Of a stretch of DNA of 64,000 nucleotides, positions 24,611 to 37,400 are shown piece by piece. The notes below the pieces were generated by a model that ran no database searches, was not told the origin of the DNA, and was given only the letters and a program-made list of their open reading frames with translations. How positions within the stretch are numbered: position 1 is the first letter of the stretch; every line of letters begins with the position of its first letter. Where the stretch lies: the NCBI GenBank assembly GCA_029204225.1, contig CM055105.1:50045720-50109719 (forward strand), in the 5' to 3' direction. The position numbers were made by a program, and so were the translations under genes. This DNA is from Diphasiastrum complanatum. Its lineage: Eukaryota; Streptophyta; Lycopodiopsida; Lycopodiales; Lycopodiaceae.

Positions 24611-25216
24611 AATTCAAGACAATGTGCCATTCTAGATAGGCACGATAAAGAAATCTTCTCTACAAAATCTATTGCTCATGAGTGCGGCTTTCATGTTGTT
24701 CGGGAGCAGACCCACATCTTGCCTGTGTCTGATTCGCAGTCGCCTCGGCGTCGAGTTGATCTTGTTCTTTCGCGCGAGGGGATTGGCACGCTTGGGGATG
24801 TTGTTGTTGCTGATCCTTCGCGGCCTGACCTCCTTCGTCGTGCTTCAACTACTCAGGGTGCCGCTGCTTCTCATGCAGCTCTAGATAAAGAGCGAGATTA
24901 TTCACATCGCACTCCTGGAGAAGGCTTTATCCCTTTTGCTTTGGAAACATATGAATGCCTGCATAAGAACTTCGATGATTTTCTATCCTCCTGTGCAGGT
25001 TTTGCAGCGAAACTCCAAGGTTGTGGTGCCTCACCTTTATCTATCATTACGGCTTATTATCGTCAACGAGTTTCGATGACTTTACAACGCACTCAGGCAC
25101 TTGCAATACTTCGACGTGCCGTAGTTGCAGGAACGGTTGCTTCACAACTTCCTGCACTACCTAAACTTCCAACTGTCTTAACTAGCGACTTACACCAAGC
25201 AGTAGGCTTTATGTAG
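24611..25216 (+). CDS. C-terminal restriction-like endonuclease tail of a non-LTR retrotransposon (5'-truncated)
   Basis: An open frame runs from about 24611 to a TAG at 25214, about 200 codons without a break. It starts with a finger-like remnant (CAILDRHDKEIF), then HECGFHVVREQTHILP, RRRVDLVLSREGIGTLGDVV followed by VADPSRPD, then ALDKERDY and FIPFALETYECLH. The D...D-x-V...K spacing after a Cys/His segment is what I expect of the PD-(D/E)xK-type endonuclease that follows RT in R2/Utopia/Dualen-like LINEs. The reverse transcriptase itself is absent upstream. Base composition is richer in GC than the flanks. It ends only about 370 bp before the SR45a-like start codon. The family call is an inference from motif order. 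Confidence 0.5.
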   Translation, partial: NSRQCAILDRHDKEIFSTKSIAHECGFHVVREQTHILPVSDSQSPRRRVDLVLSREGIGTLGDVVVADPSRPDLLRRASTTQGAAASHAALDKERDYSHRTPGEGFIPFALETYECLHKNFDDFLSSCAGFAAKLQGCGASPLSIITAYYRQRVSMTLQRTQALAILRRAVVAGTVASQLPALPKLPTVLTSDLHQAVGFM

Positions 25217-25399
25217 ATACTCTGCGGGATTGTTGCTTTGTTATACTTGTATAGTATCTCAATTCGCCTTATGGCCTTTACGCTTTTTACATGCATTCCT
25301 TTGTACTCTTATGAGTTTTCTCATCTTTTATTAATAAAAACAGGAAGTTGATGATAACATAGGTTCTTGCAAAAATCCAACGGTTAGTTGGCCAAACCA
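25217..25399 (+). promoter_or_regulatory. Putative promoter of the SR45a-like gene
   Basis: Short spacer between the LINE tail and the putative leader of the SR45a-like gene. It has an AT-rich TTATTAATAAAAAC stretch at about 25327-25344 that could serve as a TATA-type element. The transcription start cannot be fixed from sequence alone. Confidence 0.3.
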
Positions 25400-25585
25400 T
25401 TGGTTCGTCCATACTTAGTCTTCTTCTTATTTTTCTTCTTCCCTTCTTCGATTTGCCCTAATTATTCCTCCCGATCGTCGTCGTCGTCGTCATCTTCGCC
25501 TGCTTTCTTTCTATCTATTGCTGCTGCTTTGCAGTATATTTCCAACCTGGTGAAAAATTTTAGATCAAACCAAGCAATCAGAATG
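25400..25585 (+). CDS. SR45a: SR45a-like exon 1: leader with start codon at its last three bases
   Basis: A pyrimidine-rich leader with TTGCCCTAATT and a (CGT)n microsatellite at about 25478-25496 ends AATCAGAATG|GTATGTC. The ATG is immediately followed by the GT donor. Joining to the microexon at 30616 gives MGDSPRHN in frame with the RS domain. Exon 1 is inferred from this frame logic, leader composition and donor quality, not from transcript data. Confidence 0.65.
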
Positions 25586-28500
25586 GTATGTCTCCTCCAG
25601 GATATCGTGAGATAGGTTGTTTTGAGTAGCGTTCTCATACTTGTGTGTGTATTTACCCTTTTTCTGTCACGGAAAAAATTGTGCTGGATGATAACGTTGT
25701 GTACTGTTTGACCTATATGTTAAATGCAGTAGTAACCATTGCTTTGATGTTGTACTCTTTCTAACTGTATGTATGTGGTGCGTTTTGAATTTAAGATTTT
25801 TGGAGAGTGCTCTAATCCATGATTAGGGTAACTGTTTAAGAAAGCCAGTATCGCTAAATCTGGATTAAAATGTAAGTTTTCAGTTCCAGAAAAGCTTTCA
25901 TAATGCGGCTGCTTGAATTTTGTTAACAGCGTGGTGATCTTAGGGTATAATTTGACGTCTGTTCGTAATTTGAGTAGCATATGCCAGTCTGTCTAGTGTA
26001 AAGATATGAAGTCTAGATTTAACCATGTGGTAGCGATTGCAGCATTCTTAGCTGTAAGGATTTTTTGGTCTGATGAAAATGTGTATGAAACACGGTGAAT
26101 TCTCAAATTTCCGTAGGGGAATATCTTGTCTGTTATGCCATAATGTTATGTTTAGATTGACGGCTCCCCTCTGAGATATCTGTTGTTGGAGAAAGCTGCT
26201 TACCAGTCAAGTCGGTATAAAGATTGATATTCAGTTTCAATGCGTAGTGGGACAATGAGCTGAGGTACTTGAATTCTGGTTTACCCCTTAATCGTCAAGT
26301 TGTGTACCACCAGAAGCTTTGGCAAGTAGATTTGCATTGCAGCAGAGGTTCGCTAGGGTTGACAGTCATGCCGTTTATGAAACCATGGCTCAGCTTTTTT
26401 ATCAGCCCAACGTTTGATTCTTCATTGTATGACCATGGGATGGGGTTGGGAAGATTAGGTTTCCGAATCTTACTCAATGCTTCAACAAACTTTGTCGCCC
26501 AATCAAACTGAAGTTGTAGAGCCCGGGCTTATCCATATGAGTACACGATTCTTGCTTGAGAAAACAAAAGCATGAAAACCCATGTAGTCGCTAAAAAAGA
26601 GAACATGTATTTCAAATCTCTAGTGTTACTTGTATTAGTTGAAACAAAAAATCATGGCCGTGATGTTGAGTCTGATTTCCTTCATCAACTTACAACTACT
26701 TTGGTTCCAATATCATTCTTAACAGAGTCCTGATTGAATATAACCTTGGTGCAGTTCCGGCAGTCATAGAATGTGAATGAATTTAGCGTGGCAGTGTTTA
26801 TGGGCGCATCAACATAAATAAATTTGGCTTAGAACTAACTTGGCCTTGAGCTAGAAAGTTCTGTCATTGAGACCCACAATGCATGGTTGAGGATCAGAAC
26901 TATGCTCAAGCTAATTTCCATTTGGCCATAGGCTAACTCTATGGGCTGAATATCACTTTGTATGTGACTGTGAGGACCCATATCGGGGGTAACGAAACTA
27001 GCACAAAGGCAGCAAAAGTTTCTCATCTAATAATAGCTGATGTATTCCATGTAGCTGCTAGTTAGCAGCTTGGTTCTTCTATACGTTTTAGTGACCGAGT
27101 AAGAAATATTCATGACATTTGCTCACTCATTGTCTTGCTACCATTGTGACTGTCTAATTTTTGTTCCTTGATTGCTCAAGATGTAGACATATGTTGGTAA
27201 ATCTAGAAGACACTCGTGAAGTTCCTCTCTCCATGTCTCTTTCTCACATGGATGTTTCTCTCTCGATGAATGATCGCGTTGCATTGTGATGATGCTAAAG
27301 AACAATCATTGTATGAGTGATTGAAGTGGGACCTACAATAGTGTGCTCTTTTTGGAGGTCTACATTTATCTTTCAATTGGATAGATTGCATGATGTAATG
27401 TTCTTTTTCCTTTGCAGTTTTCAAGGGCGCTTTGGGTTCGTCTTTAGATTTCCTTTTCTTGGATCTTGGAAGTAGATAGGCCTTCGTAGGTGGAAGGGAT
27501 GGAGATAGAGTAAGTGTGCTCATGATTGAGGATTGTGGATCTTTGTGAAGAGCTTCATTTGGTGCATTCTTTGTTGTGTTTGCAATTATGATAATAACAA
27601 TAGTAGTGGAAATAGGTGTAGGTGAAGAGGCCCACATGTCACTGTATGGAGGAATATAACAAAAAGTACGTGTAGGAAGAGTGTGGTGGGTACATTCATT
27701 ATGTGAGGGAAAATCGGTTAGACTAGGTGAGATAAATATCAAGGGATGGTCCATGGTAATAATATTTTGTGCCCTAATGTAGAGGATGTAGGCAGTCAAA
27801 AGAGGCTCATCCTTAGGAGGTGATTTATCTCTTATTAAATTTGCTGTCGCTAGGGTATGTGTGATAATCCCTTTCAAACAGATCTCTCTCATTATCTTAG
27901 GCCAGTTGAGAGCGGGCAAAGTTTGTGAGACAATATGGGTGGCTATGCTTACCACTTGAGTGGTTATTGATTGTTCCCCAACCTAAAAATTACATAGGTT
28001 AGGTAATAACATAGGTTGATGGAGTCACTTGTATCTTCGACTCTTTATTGTCGGTCCATAACATCCTTAGTTTTGATTTATTTTGGCATTCTTGAGAAAT
28101 AAGATTCAGATATGGTCCTACAAAAGTACAGTAGATTGGCAGAACTAAGAAGCTCAACTTACATAAGACACAATATACTGTAGCCCATACAAAACAGACC
28201 TAATATTGACAAAGTTGTGAAAATCTAGGTATATAACCAATCAAAGAAACGTTTTCTCATTGAGGTTTGGCAAATGTACCAATAGTGCTTTAGGTGAGAT
28301 GACTGACTCGTCACATTAATAATGCTTCCAATGTAAAGAAACCTTTACAAGGAAACAAGCATGTCACAAGCTAATTATTCACCAATCCAAATTAACAAAA
28401 TCGCAAAGATTTGAATTTTCATCTACATGATAAAATTATTACAACATGTGAGTAGCAAACCAAGGAGGCTAGAATTAACATGGTGATGTGGCAAAATATA

Positions 28501-31500
28501 GAACATAAGTAATCCCACCTAAGAAAGGAACGACGCATTGAGTCAAATCCACAAAAGGTTACTCTATAGGCAGACTAATGACCTAAACAGTCCCAGAATA
28601 TAAGAAATCACCACGCTTCATAAATTAAGAGAGAATATAAAACTTGTTTGCAATCACAAAATACCAATGTCGAGATGTTCGTAACCTCTAGCATGAAGTA
28701 GATCTAGCTAATGGCTATTAGCACCCCTTAATATTTTTCGGAGAACTTTCAATATCTTGCTCAAGTAAAAGGACAAGAGCAATAAAGGCCCCGGGTTATT
28801 ACGCTAAATTGACCTAAGAAGCTAGGTCTCTGGAAACTGAAATCATTGAATGATACTAGAACAGGAATCTATATTGTCAAAGCTAAGTCCTATCCTGACA
28901 CTATTAAGTAACAACAAAAAATTTGGTTTATTCAATAATACGCAAGACAGATACGTATATTATCAAGACTAAGTTGAATATCGACAGTCTTTTGTGGCAA
29001 CATGAGTTATTTAACATTCAACCACATGACGATTATTTGATGAAACTAGAACATAAGTACAGATTGGCAGAACTTAGAAGCCCCATCTCAGTTGCAGTAG
29101 TTGGCAACAATAGAAGTTGTACGATCCTTCATAAATGACACTTTCATACTAAAAAATCAAAAGATTCTCGACATCTCAAAAGATTTCAAGGAGAAATGGA
29201 ACATGGAATTAATTTATAGATAGGACTGCCATATCTGACAAAGTGCTTAGTCACCAAATCAAAAAAACAATCCACAGAATTCATGCACGAAGAGATTAAA
29301 CTGCATTCTCAGGCGATTTCAGTTGGCAAAGAAACATGGGACTAACCTCATAGATAGGACTATAATGTGAATATTGAGATTTTGGTGATTTTGGCTCATT
29401 CTCTCTCTACCTGAGTCATTTTCTCTTTCTACCCAAGAGCAGCCTGTTTTTCCCATAGTGAGCACTTGGACTACCATAACTGACAGGTTAACAGGCAATA
29501 CAAAACACACGCAAGAAGAGATTAAACTCTATTCCAGCTTCCAAGCAGCAGATTCATGACAGCCGCATATGCCAAATTCGAAACAGAGAAAAGTAAACTG
29601 GTTGGCTTCCACTTTCAGTAATGCTAGCAAACAACTCATTTACCTGCAAATGCGATCCAAGGAACAGCGAAGGAGAAGCAATCTGATGGTGCCGAAAGGA
29701 ATGGCATGATCAAAATATATTACACCCAACCACTTGGATGTTTGCCACGTGGCAGATGTGCCACTTGGACTCTTTTCAACCGTTCCATCTTAAAACGTGG
29801 CAAAATCTTTACGTTAATGACAGGATCCAATGGTGGTCAGCTTAAATCGATATTTCGCAGAAGCATGATGCCGCCACTTCCATCCATTCCAAACCCTAAT
29901 ACTTATTAGCACCATTCAAATGTGAGCTAGCCAAAATGTCATCCAAAAAGTTCGTGAAAAAGCATATTTAACAAGCAAGATGAAGGAGTATCTTTCAAGA
30001 TCCTTAGAATGATGAAGGGGAACAAGCTAGAATTGTGTTGCGACTTGTCTAGGCATAAAAGCGCGGCCTGTTTTTTGGTTGGTTTTAATCTAATCATGAA
30101 CCACATACTATTTAAGTTCATCTGTAACTGAGCCCACAGTTTCTTATGCCTTTTGCACATGATTCATGAAATAAAGAGCTGAAGTTTTGACCCAAGAGCT
30201 GTAAACACCTTACATTAAATGTGTGAATTTTTGGGATTACAGGTAAGACCTGCAGTATATTTGTATCCAGCAATTTGCTGCTCTTTTTTGACTGATATTG
30301 AAATCTAGAATGAACTGTTGTTGCTGTGACTATTAGCCTTTTACTTGTCCAAACGTCTGCTCATTAGTCTTTCTACAGATGCTTCAAGGAGCTTTATGTT
30401 ATTTTTTCTAGATGTATGGAGAAATTGAGTGATTCTTAGGATTTAGATGCCGATACATGCTTACCTGGTCATTGATTTACATAGTTATTCAATATTGTAC
30501 TCTTTGACTTCCTATGAAATTTCTTGTGGCCTGATGCTTTTGGATCGTGTTGTGTGGGGTCAGGTCGCTTCTTGGTTTGAATTTTGACTTTTTTGGGCTT
30601 TGATGTGTGTGGCAGGGGGATTCTCCAAGGCACAACAGGTATTAAACTGTATACCGCTGTCTTGACTATGGAAAGCTTTTGTGTGTCTTGCAAGCTTCTA
30701 AGACAAGTAATGCATGCTCATGCTTCTTGTGAATATTCTCTCTTGCACCTGTGCACACTGATGCAGTCTAGAAATCTTTATATGCCTAGTAATTACTGGT
30801 TTTTATTGACTGCGTGGACCTTTATGGATAGAAGTTTTGCTGTGAAGAATGTATTTTAGGTTGAAAGAAAGTGTTTTTGGATGACAAGTTTTATAGCTTT
30901 AATGTAAACTGATGTACAATCTGACTGTAATGCGTCACAACCATCGTTATGGTAGGTGAGGTAACCGTCAAGAGAGCCTTCTTTTGCTGTCTTTTGTATT
31001 ACTTTTTAGTTTACTGGTATTACCTTCTGTATAGAGAGGAAGAGATAGTCCTGATTAATTATTTGCTGTGGTTTTTGTAGTAATTTCTAGTTTGCCGGCA
31101 TTATTTTCTGTATACAGAGAAGGAGATAATCCTAATTAATTCGTAATTAAGAATATTGGCGCACTGTGAAATTTTCTTAGTTTTGTGATTCAAAACAATC
31201 ATGAACTGACCATAACCTTTCTTACAGATATTCAGATTCTCCATCTCCAAGACGAGGGCACTCAAGATCCCGAAGTCCTGTTCGGAAGTAGCTTCTAGAT
31301 TCCCATTATTACTTTTCAAAGGGTCTAAATTTCTGATGAAAAGCAGAGTGTGTAATAGTGGATTCACATGTTTATTTTTAATTTAGGAATGCAGATAAGT
31401 AAAAATATGTCATTTGTTATTAGCTGCAACAAATTCACTCCTGCTATTCTCTCTCTAAACATGTACAATCAACTTGTTACTGTATCCAATGCGATCAATA

Positions 31501-34400
31501 TGAATGGATGATTCAGTTATCAAAACTGTTATACCATTTGTTTGCTTTCCGTGTATGGACTTGTAGTAAGATGTTTATTAGTATGATTGAAACTGGGGTG
31601 TGCTTACTTAATTCAATCAGTTTCACCATCTTAGCTGGCTTTCAGCATTTTGGTCATTTTTAATCATCGTTGTTAGTCATGGGTACTTTTGGACAAAAGC
31701 TTCATTAATGAATGAAGTGGTTTCAAACAAGATGAGGTTACATAGGTGTTGTTTCCAACAAAGGTTGAAAGTGGTTGATCCAGCTACCTCTTCAGCAAGA
31801 ATCAGCATTTAGACTTTTGAAATCATGCTGGCTATCAGAGGGAGAGTCGAATCGAAGATGTGTGCACAGTGCTCAATCCTATTGTTGCTTAAGGTTTAAA
31901 TGTAGCCTACGATGAAATCTCATTAGCTTATAGTGTCTTTATCAAGTGAGTCTTTAATACCCCCCCTTAAGTGGGAGCACTTGAAGGCAGTGAATGATGT
32001 GTTTTTCTGGAGTGCTTGAAAAGCTCCAACAGATATACGCAAGGTCAGGATAGAGAGATTACCTTCTGTGAGGGATTTGGTAGTGAACTTAGGAGAAACA
32101 GCATGGTAGTACTTTTATGTGGCCCATGAGACATAGAGCCCGCTTTGGTACTGCCAATGCTAATGCAAAGATTCGGGTAAATGTCTAATGAGATGCTTAT
32201 TTATGAGTGATCATTGTTTGGATGTCTTCTTTGGATTTATATCACTACTACAAGCTAAAAAGTCTTGAGTCCTACCTGTTTGAGAGCAGTTACCATTTTA
32301 GTCTGTCAGAAGTATTAGAAATTTCTTTCCATGCCCTTTTTGAAATTTTGTTGTCAATGTTGTTTGTTTGCACTTTCTGGTCCAAGACATGCCAGAATCT
32401 GAACAGAATTTTGTGGCATCTTGTGGTGGATGTTTGTTGTTGGATTTTGTGAATCCTTTTTTCTTTTTGCGGATACAAAAGGCAGTTAATGCCACTTAAA
32501 CACATGTAACCTTGTTTTCTGTTTAATGATTCTTACAGAGATGGTGAAGCAAATGCGGATGCTGGCAATCCTGGCAACAACCTTTATGTCACGGGACTCT
32601 CAATGCGGGTGACAGAAAAACAGCTTAAAGAGTATTTTTCGAGAGAGGGAAAGGTGATTGTGTTTATAATTGAGACCCTTTAACTTAAAAGGTGTGACAC
32701 AGTTTTTGCATGGTATTGAAAAGGGTGAGGCTCTGGGTTGAATCAGAATATTCACAACCAGTACATGTTTAGTGCTTTGCATATCAGTTAGTAGTTCTGT
32801 GCAAGTCAAGAATAACAAGATTAATTTGAGGGCATCTTTGCTGCACACATTGCAGGTACAGTATGCGAGAGATGGTCATTGATATTTGCCTAACTCAATG
32901 ATTTTACTCTCTTTTGTGCTAAATGGCAGGTCATTGATTGTAGACTGGTGGTTGATCCAAGATCTCGAGCATCAAGAGGGTTTGGATTTGTTACCATGGA
33001 GACGGTAGAAGATGCTGATTGCTGTGTGAAGTATCTTCATCGTTCAACACTTGAAGGACGCATAATAACTGTGGAAAAGGTGAGCCAATTGTCTTAAAAG
33101 TTTTGCCATTTTTAAAGAAAACATTCAAGCACAGTTCGCTTGGAACTTGCAGTATGTAAGATTTTAGTCACCATTTAGTCCATAAGGTTGCTAATCTGGT
33201 TGCTTGTCTATTTTTGGAGTGATCGATCAGAGATGCATGGTCTCATCAACCATTGAATTTTAATCTCTACGTCGGCTTGTTTCGAACTGTCAAGAAAATC
33301 AAGAGCTGCCTATGTTGACTGGAGCGAGCCATGCATCACAAACATGCTTTTCGATAGCCTAATGAACGAGTTTGGTGCTGGGCTCTGCTTCAGCATATAC
33401 AATTTTGCAACACCAACATCAGTTGAATGTAGTGATCAAAGAATCTTAACATTCCATGCAGTACGCTGCCCCAAATCTAGTAGGCGGCACCAACCTTGTT
33501 GTAGTGCTGTTCAAAAAATCTCCAAAAACTACAGCATCATGAAATCAATGTTAAAGCAAGCCCTACCCTAACAGCACTCTCCAATGCAAGCTATTTCCTC
33601 ACTACAATTGAGGTGCAGTCAGCACAGCTATAATGGTATGCCAGTGCTAGCTCCGCAAAAGATCGGTGACCCTTTTGCCCATTAGCTTGGTTGGTGTGTT
33701 CAGTACGTTTCCAATTTGAGGCATCTCTTCATGCTGTGGCATATTTGACATTGGCCTTTCCTATGGTTTGCATTCTTAGGTTACAAGCAGTCTCCTGAAG
33801 GAGCTATATATCTCCTCATGACAACACATCAGTAGGCAAAGGATCATAGTATAGATCAAACTTTCTCTGTTAACTAGTTCATTCACTACTTCTCATATGC
33901 AAAGGATTATAGTATCAATCTTCTCTCTCAATTAGTTTATGAAAAGACGTTCAGTATGTTCACCTACATTGTTCAACTAAATGTGCAGGCGAAACGGAAG
34001 CGAGCAAGGACACCTACACCAGGAGAGTACCTTGGAGTACGTGGTATGGTTTCAGTTTATTATCCCTTTAGGGCTCCCATTTCTTTCTTTCCTGCTGTGT
34101 ATAAAAAGAATGGCCCACTGAAACAGTGAAATGTGCTTGTACTGATATCATTCTTCTGATCCTGTTAAGTGTGTGTCAGTGTTTTAATCCTTTTGCCTGA
34201 TTGTTGTAGCTGCTCTACGTATGCGTTCACGAGGATACGGAGGAGACTACAGAGATAGTTACAATTCGCGTCATTCCCCACGATATTCACCATATCGTGG
34301 TGGCCGAGATAGTCGTGATCGATCTCCGCAGTATTCACCGTATCGTGGTTATCGCCATGATCGATCTCGTTCTCCTGTGTATTCCCCATATCGGCGATAG
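25400..34400 (+). CDS. SR45a: SR45a / Transformer-2-like SR splicing factor
   Basis: An RNA-binding protein of the plant SR45a/Tra2 family, which promotes splice-site choice in the nucleus. Exons: leader about 25400-25582 plus ATG 25583-25585, then 30616-30638, 31228-31287, 32539-32653, 32930-33079, 33989-34043 and 34210-34400. The coding parts sum to 597 nt (198 aa plus TAG) in one frame with all GT-AG boundaries. The N-terminal RS stretch is MGDSPRHNRYSDSPSPRR then GHSRSRSPVRK. One RRM follows, with RNP2 LYVTGL and RNP1 RGFGFVTM. The linker KRKRARTPTPGEYLG is the family hallmark after the RRM. The C-terminal tail has SPRYSPYRG / SPQYSPYRG / SPVYSPYRR repeats. It is shorter than Arabidopsis SR45a, mainly in the C-terminal RS tail. 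The leader has no ATG before 25583 in the stretch read. Confidence 0.9.
25980..30615. other. SR45a-like intron 1 (5.0 kb): no other gene recognised
   Basis: The intron spans 25586-30615. Besides the antisense ORF at 27203-27955 I see AT-rich sequence, a CCACGTGG palindrome at about 29747-29754 and weak internal repeats (AGATTGGCAGAACT at about 28133 and 29060). It ends GTGTGGCAG. Confidence 0.55.
27203..27955 (-). CDS. Unidentified 250-aa ORF antisense in SR45a-like intron 1
   Basis: A 250-codon open frame is unusually long for this AT-rich intron. It begins VSIATHIVSQTLPALNWPKI and contains a Ser/Thr/Pro-rich middle (LTLSPSLPPTKAYLLPRSKK), a basic run (RKSKDEPKAPLKTAKEKEH) and a His/Cys-rich tail. 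The region LNWPKIMREI...LLTAYILYIRAQ faintly resembles gag-like ORFs of plant transposons, but I cannot assign a family. It has no signal peptide or clear membrane segment; one hydrophobic patch (TTIVIIIIANT) is short. It could be a transposon-derived ORF or chance. Confidence 0.3.
   Translation of the reverse strand: MVSIATHIVSQTLPALNWPKIMREICLKGIITHTLATANLIRDKSPPKDEPLLTAYILYIRAQNIITMDHPLIFISPSLTDFPSHNECTHHTLPTRTFCYIPPYSDMWASSPTPISTTIVIIIIANTTKNAPNEALHKDPQSSIMSTLTLSPSLPPTKAYLLPRSKKRKSKDEPKAPLKTAKEKEHYIMQSIQLKDKCRPPKRAHYCRSHFNHSYNDCSLASSQCNAIIHRERNIHVRKRHGERNFTSVF
30616..30638 (+). CDS. SR45a: SR45a-like 23-nt microexon 2
   Basis: Flanked by GTGTGGCAG and |GTATTAAA, it encodes GDSPRHN plus two bases of an Arg codon that the next exon completes (AG|A). 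Phase 0 in and phase 2 out fit exon 1 and exon 3 exactly, and the Ser-Pro-Arg composition continues the RS domain. Confidence 0.7.
31008..31142. repeat. 81-bp offset direct duplication in SR45a-like intron 2
   Basis: AGTTTACTGGTATTACCTTC at 31008 is repeated as AGTTTGCCGGCATTATTTTC at 31089. Both copies continue CTGTATA-AGAG and end TCCT-ATTAATTA. About 53 bp are matched per copy with scattered changes. It lies just upstream of exon 3. Confidence 0.75.
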
Positions 34401-37400
34401 ACATTTTTCATTATTCTTTTATTTACAGCTAATGCTGTGGTAAGAACTATTCACTTGAGTGCAATTTGAAGTTGAAATTTTGCATTCTCCTTAGGAAGAT
34501 CTGAGATGTTTTTGGCTAAGAGTAAATGGCTCATGATAACTTTGTAGAGTTTGCAAGAGTGTATAAACCATACTATGATACCTATTTCTGGTCAGATAAA
34601 TTGGAATATTGGTGTTTAATTCTTATTTCTGGTCAGACACGTTTGGATTGTATTGATTATTCTAATTCTTACATGCTGTCCATGTTGTAGCATGGGCTGT
34701 TTAAATCCCGTTATCTGCGGGCTGGATAGGGCAAGAAGGATCATAATGCTTACTAGAATGGCTCTGGACTTGCGAAGAGAATATTTGCAATACTGTTTGA
34801 TTTGATCAATTTGTCTGCTATATAGTTCCGACCAATTGTGACTCCATCGGAAGAACTGCAATTTCTGGTTCGAATTGATTTGTCGGATCAAAATCACAAA
34901 GAATTGGGAGGGAGGGATTTAAATTTTTTATTGACCTGATTCTCGACTAGGTTGGAAGCTTGTCATTTACAGGCTTAAATGTACCACACATAAATTGAGG
35001 TACATGTACCAGGCTTCAAAAACCTGTTTGAGATAGCCAATCAATTTTTGCATATTCATTTAAACAGGTTGTTCGGTCTATGTAAACTTAGTGTTAGCTT
35101 GCCTGACATCAACTGAATATGTTTCCTTACATAGGGCAATTTTCTACAAAATTTAGCTTAAAACTAGAAATTCACGTTCTTTACAGAGTTGGATTTGGCT
35201 GTTCAAATTTCACAGCCTCAGGCCCTCTGCAATAGTCTGCTTGGGTTCTAATGTTCAAATGTAGTACAAATTCCGATTCTTAATAAAATGCAAAGCTTAG
35301 TTACTAGTACAAAATGATAGATGCAAAATGATTGTTTGATATGTCAATGATGTATTGAGTCTCGACATGTATCAAATCTTGAACACAATCAGCGTAGTCT
35401 GCAAGTCTGAGGCTAGACTGTTAGTCAATAATTGCGCACACTCAGGAGTCAGCACTTTAGTAAGTAGTAATAAGTATTCCTCATCCCAGCAATGATCTCT
35501 AAACTTTGTTAATATCAAGTGTAAGACATGCAAACAGAGTACTATTTTCTTGCTTCATATGCAAAAATATACCATTTTTAATTAGGTCCATGATCATTGG
35601 TTCAAATTGGCAGGGCCCAATTCAGATCCATACGGAATTGCCGTTCCATCTGGTTTTATTCTGAACCGTGTGGATATCTTACTCAGCTGTGCAGATTTTT
35701 CAAACATAATGCAATGTTTCTAGAAAGATGGTGAGTTTCTATCAAACAACCAAAGTAGTACTGGTAACTAATCTATTTCCTCCCTTAAATACTTATTTTG
35801 ACAGCACTGGTGTTTTCTAGAAATGGGTTGCAGTGAAGGTCAAAGAAATGGATAACTTGTGTACAAAATGATGTTGATTTTTGGTAATGCAGGTTTGTCA
35901 GGTGCATCTAATGAAAGAAAGGAAGGTTGTGAGATTTTTAGTCATTCCAAGCTAAAATGTTAAGTTTATGCCCACATTCTTCGTGTGGTTTGTGACCTTG
36001 CGAATGCTAGCTAGAATGGAGCTAATTTTGATCCAATCAGGTTAAATTTATTGATGTTGTTGTAAAGTATAATAATCTTAGTGCAATTTCAAGTTGATTT
36101 TGTTGGTTTAAGGGCGTTAAGATCAAGATCAATTTTCTTTTTTGTTATGAACTTTTGGCTATAAGATGGATGTATACGACATGCACCATTGCAAAAAACA
36201 AGGCCAAGGTCTAATATAGGGATTGAATGGATACGCATGCAATTGGAGTGAATGTGAAATTGGGAAATAAATGTTAACACATGATACGAGGTTCAATTCA
36301 TCTTAAAGTTTAATGTTTGAAGTGAGTCAGATTATAATTGAGAGTAAATTCATGTATGAAGACAACTAACAATTTTGAGAAAAAAGTATATAGAAAGGAC
36401 ACCAAGGAACGAATGAGCTTGCTAGTAGTCAAAGACAAATGTACGAGCGGAAAAACTATAAGAGTTGATAGTAAGATGTACTGCTACGGTAATTGATTTG
36501 ATCGTCTCAAAATGTAGGAGCTCCCATCTTGGCCCTTGAGTGCATGTTATGCAAGTAGAAGCATTTTACGTGAGCCATTTTGATTTGTGAATTGATGGTT
36601 GACTTTTAACAATGAGATACATGACCTTGTATGTGATTTGAGTGCTTGATAATTCTTGGATATCCAAGACTTTTGGTATGAATAACTTTGGGTCATAATT
36701 GGAGGATTAACAATATGACTCTTGAGAGCTATATTTTATTGCAATGCAAATTAAAGTGCAATATAGCTTGAAAACTTCATGTGCACATGAATGCATCTTG
36801 GAACTCATTTATTGTCCCACATCTTATAAATTATTTATGTTATGACAAAGATTGAGTATGCCTTCTCGCATCTAGTAAAAAAATATTTGATGCTGTCAAA
36901 TTTTGTTTCTTTAAAAAAATAAAATTCGGACTTGTAATACAGAACAAATAATGAAAGTACAAAGGATTTTGAGAGACACTTTGTCAATCATAATGACGCT
37001 TGTATCAAATTGTATTAGTGCCATGCCTAATTGTATGATATGGTAATGTCACCATGCGACAATTGTCAAATAGAATTGAAAACAATAAAATGAGCAATGT
37101 AATCAAAAGGAATTTAGAAAATGTAATACAATGTCAAGTACAAGAGCCCACTTTTAGGTCAAAGGATTATTTTTTGTTGGCAACTTTTGGTAATTCAACA
37201 AAATAGAAAAATGTTAGAGAACAATAATTCTTGCTCTCTTTTTTAAAAAGCCCCATTGTTGGTAACAACAATAGCTCCATGTTGTCATTATTGAAATTAT
37301 TTTTGGGAGTTCAATTGCAATTTTGGCTTTTTAGAACATAAAATAGAATCCATTTTGAATTGTGACAGTGCTTGACTTCATTCATTGTAATGAAGCAACT

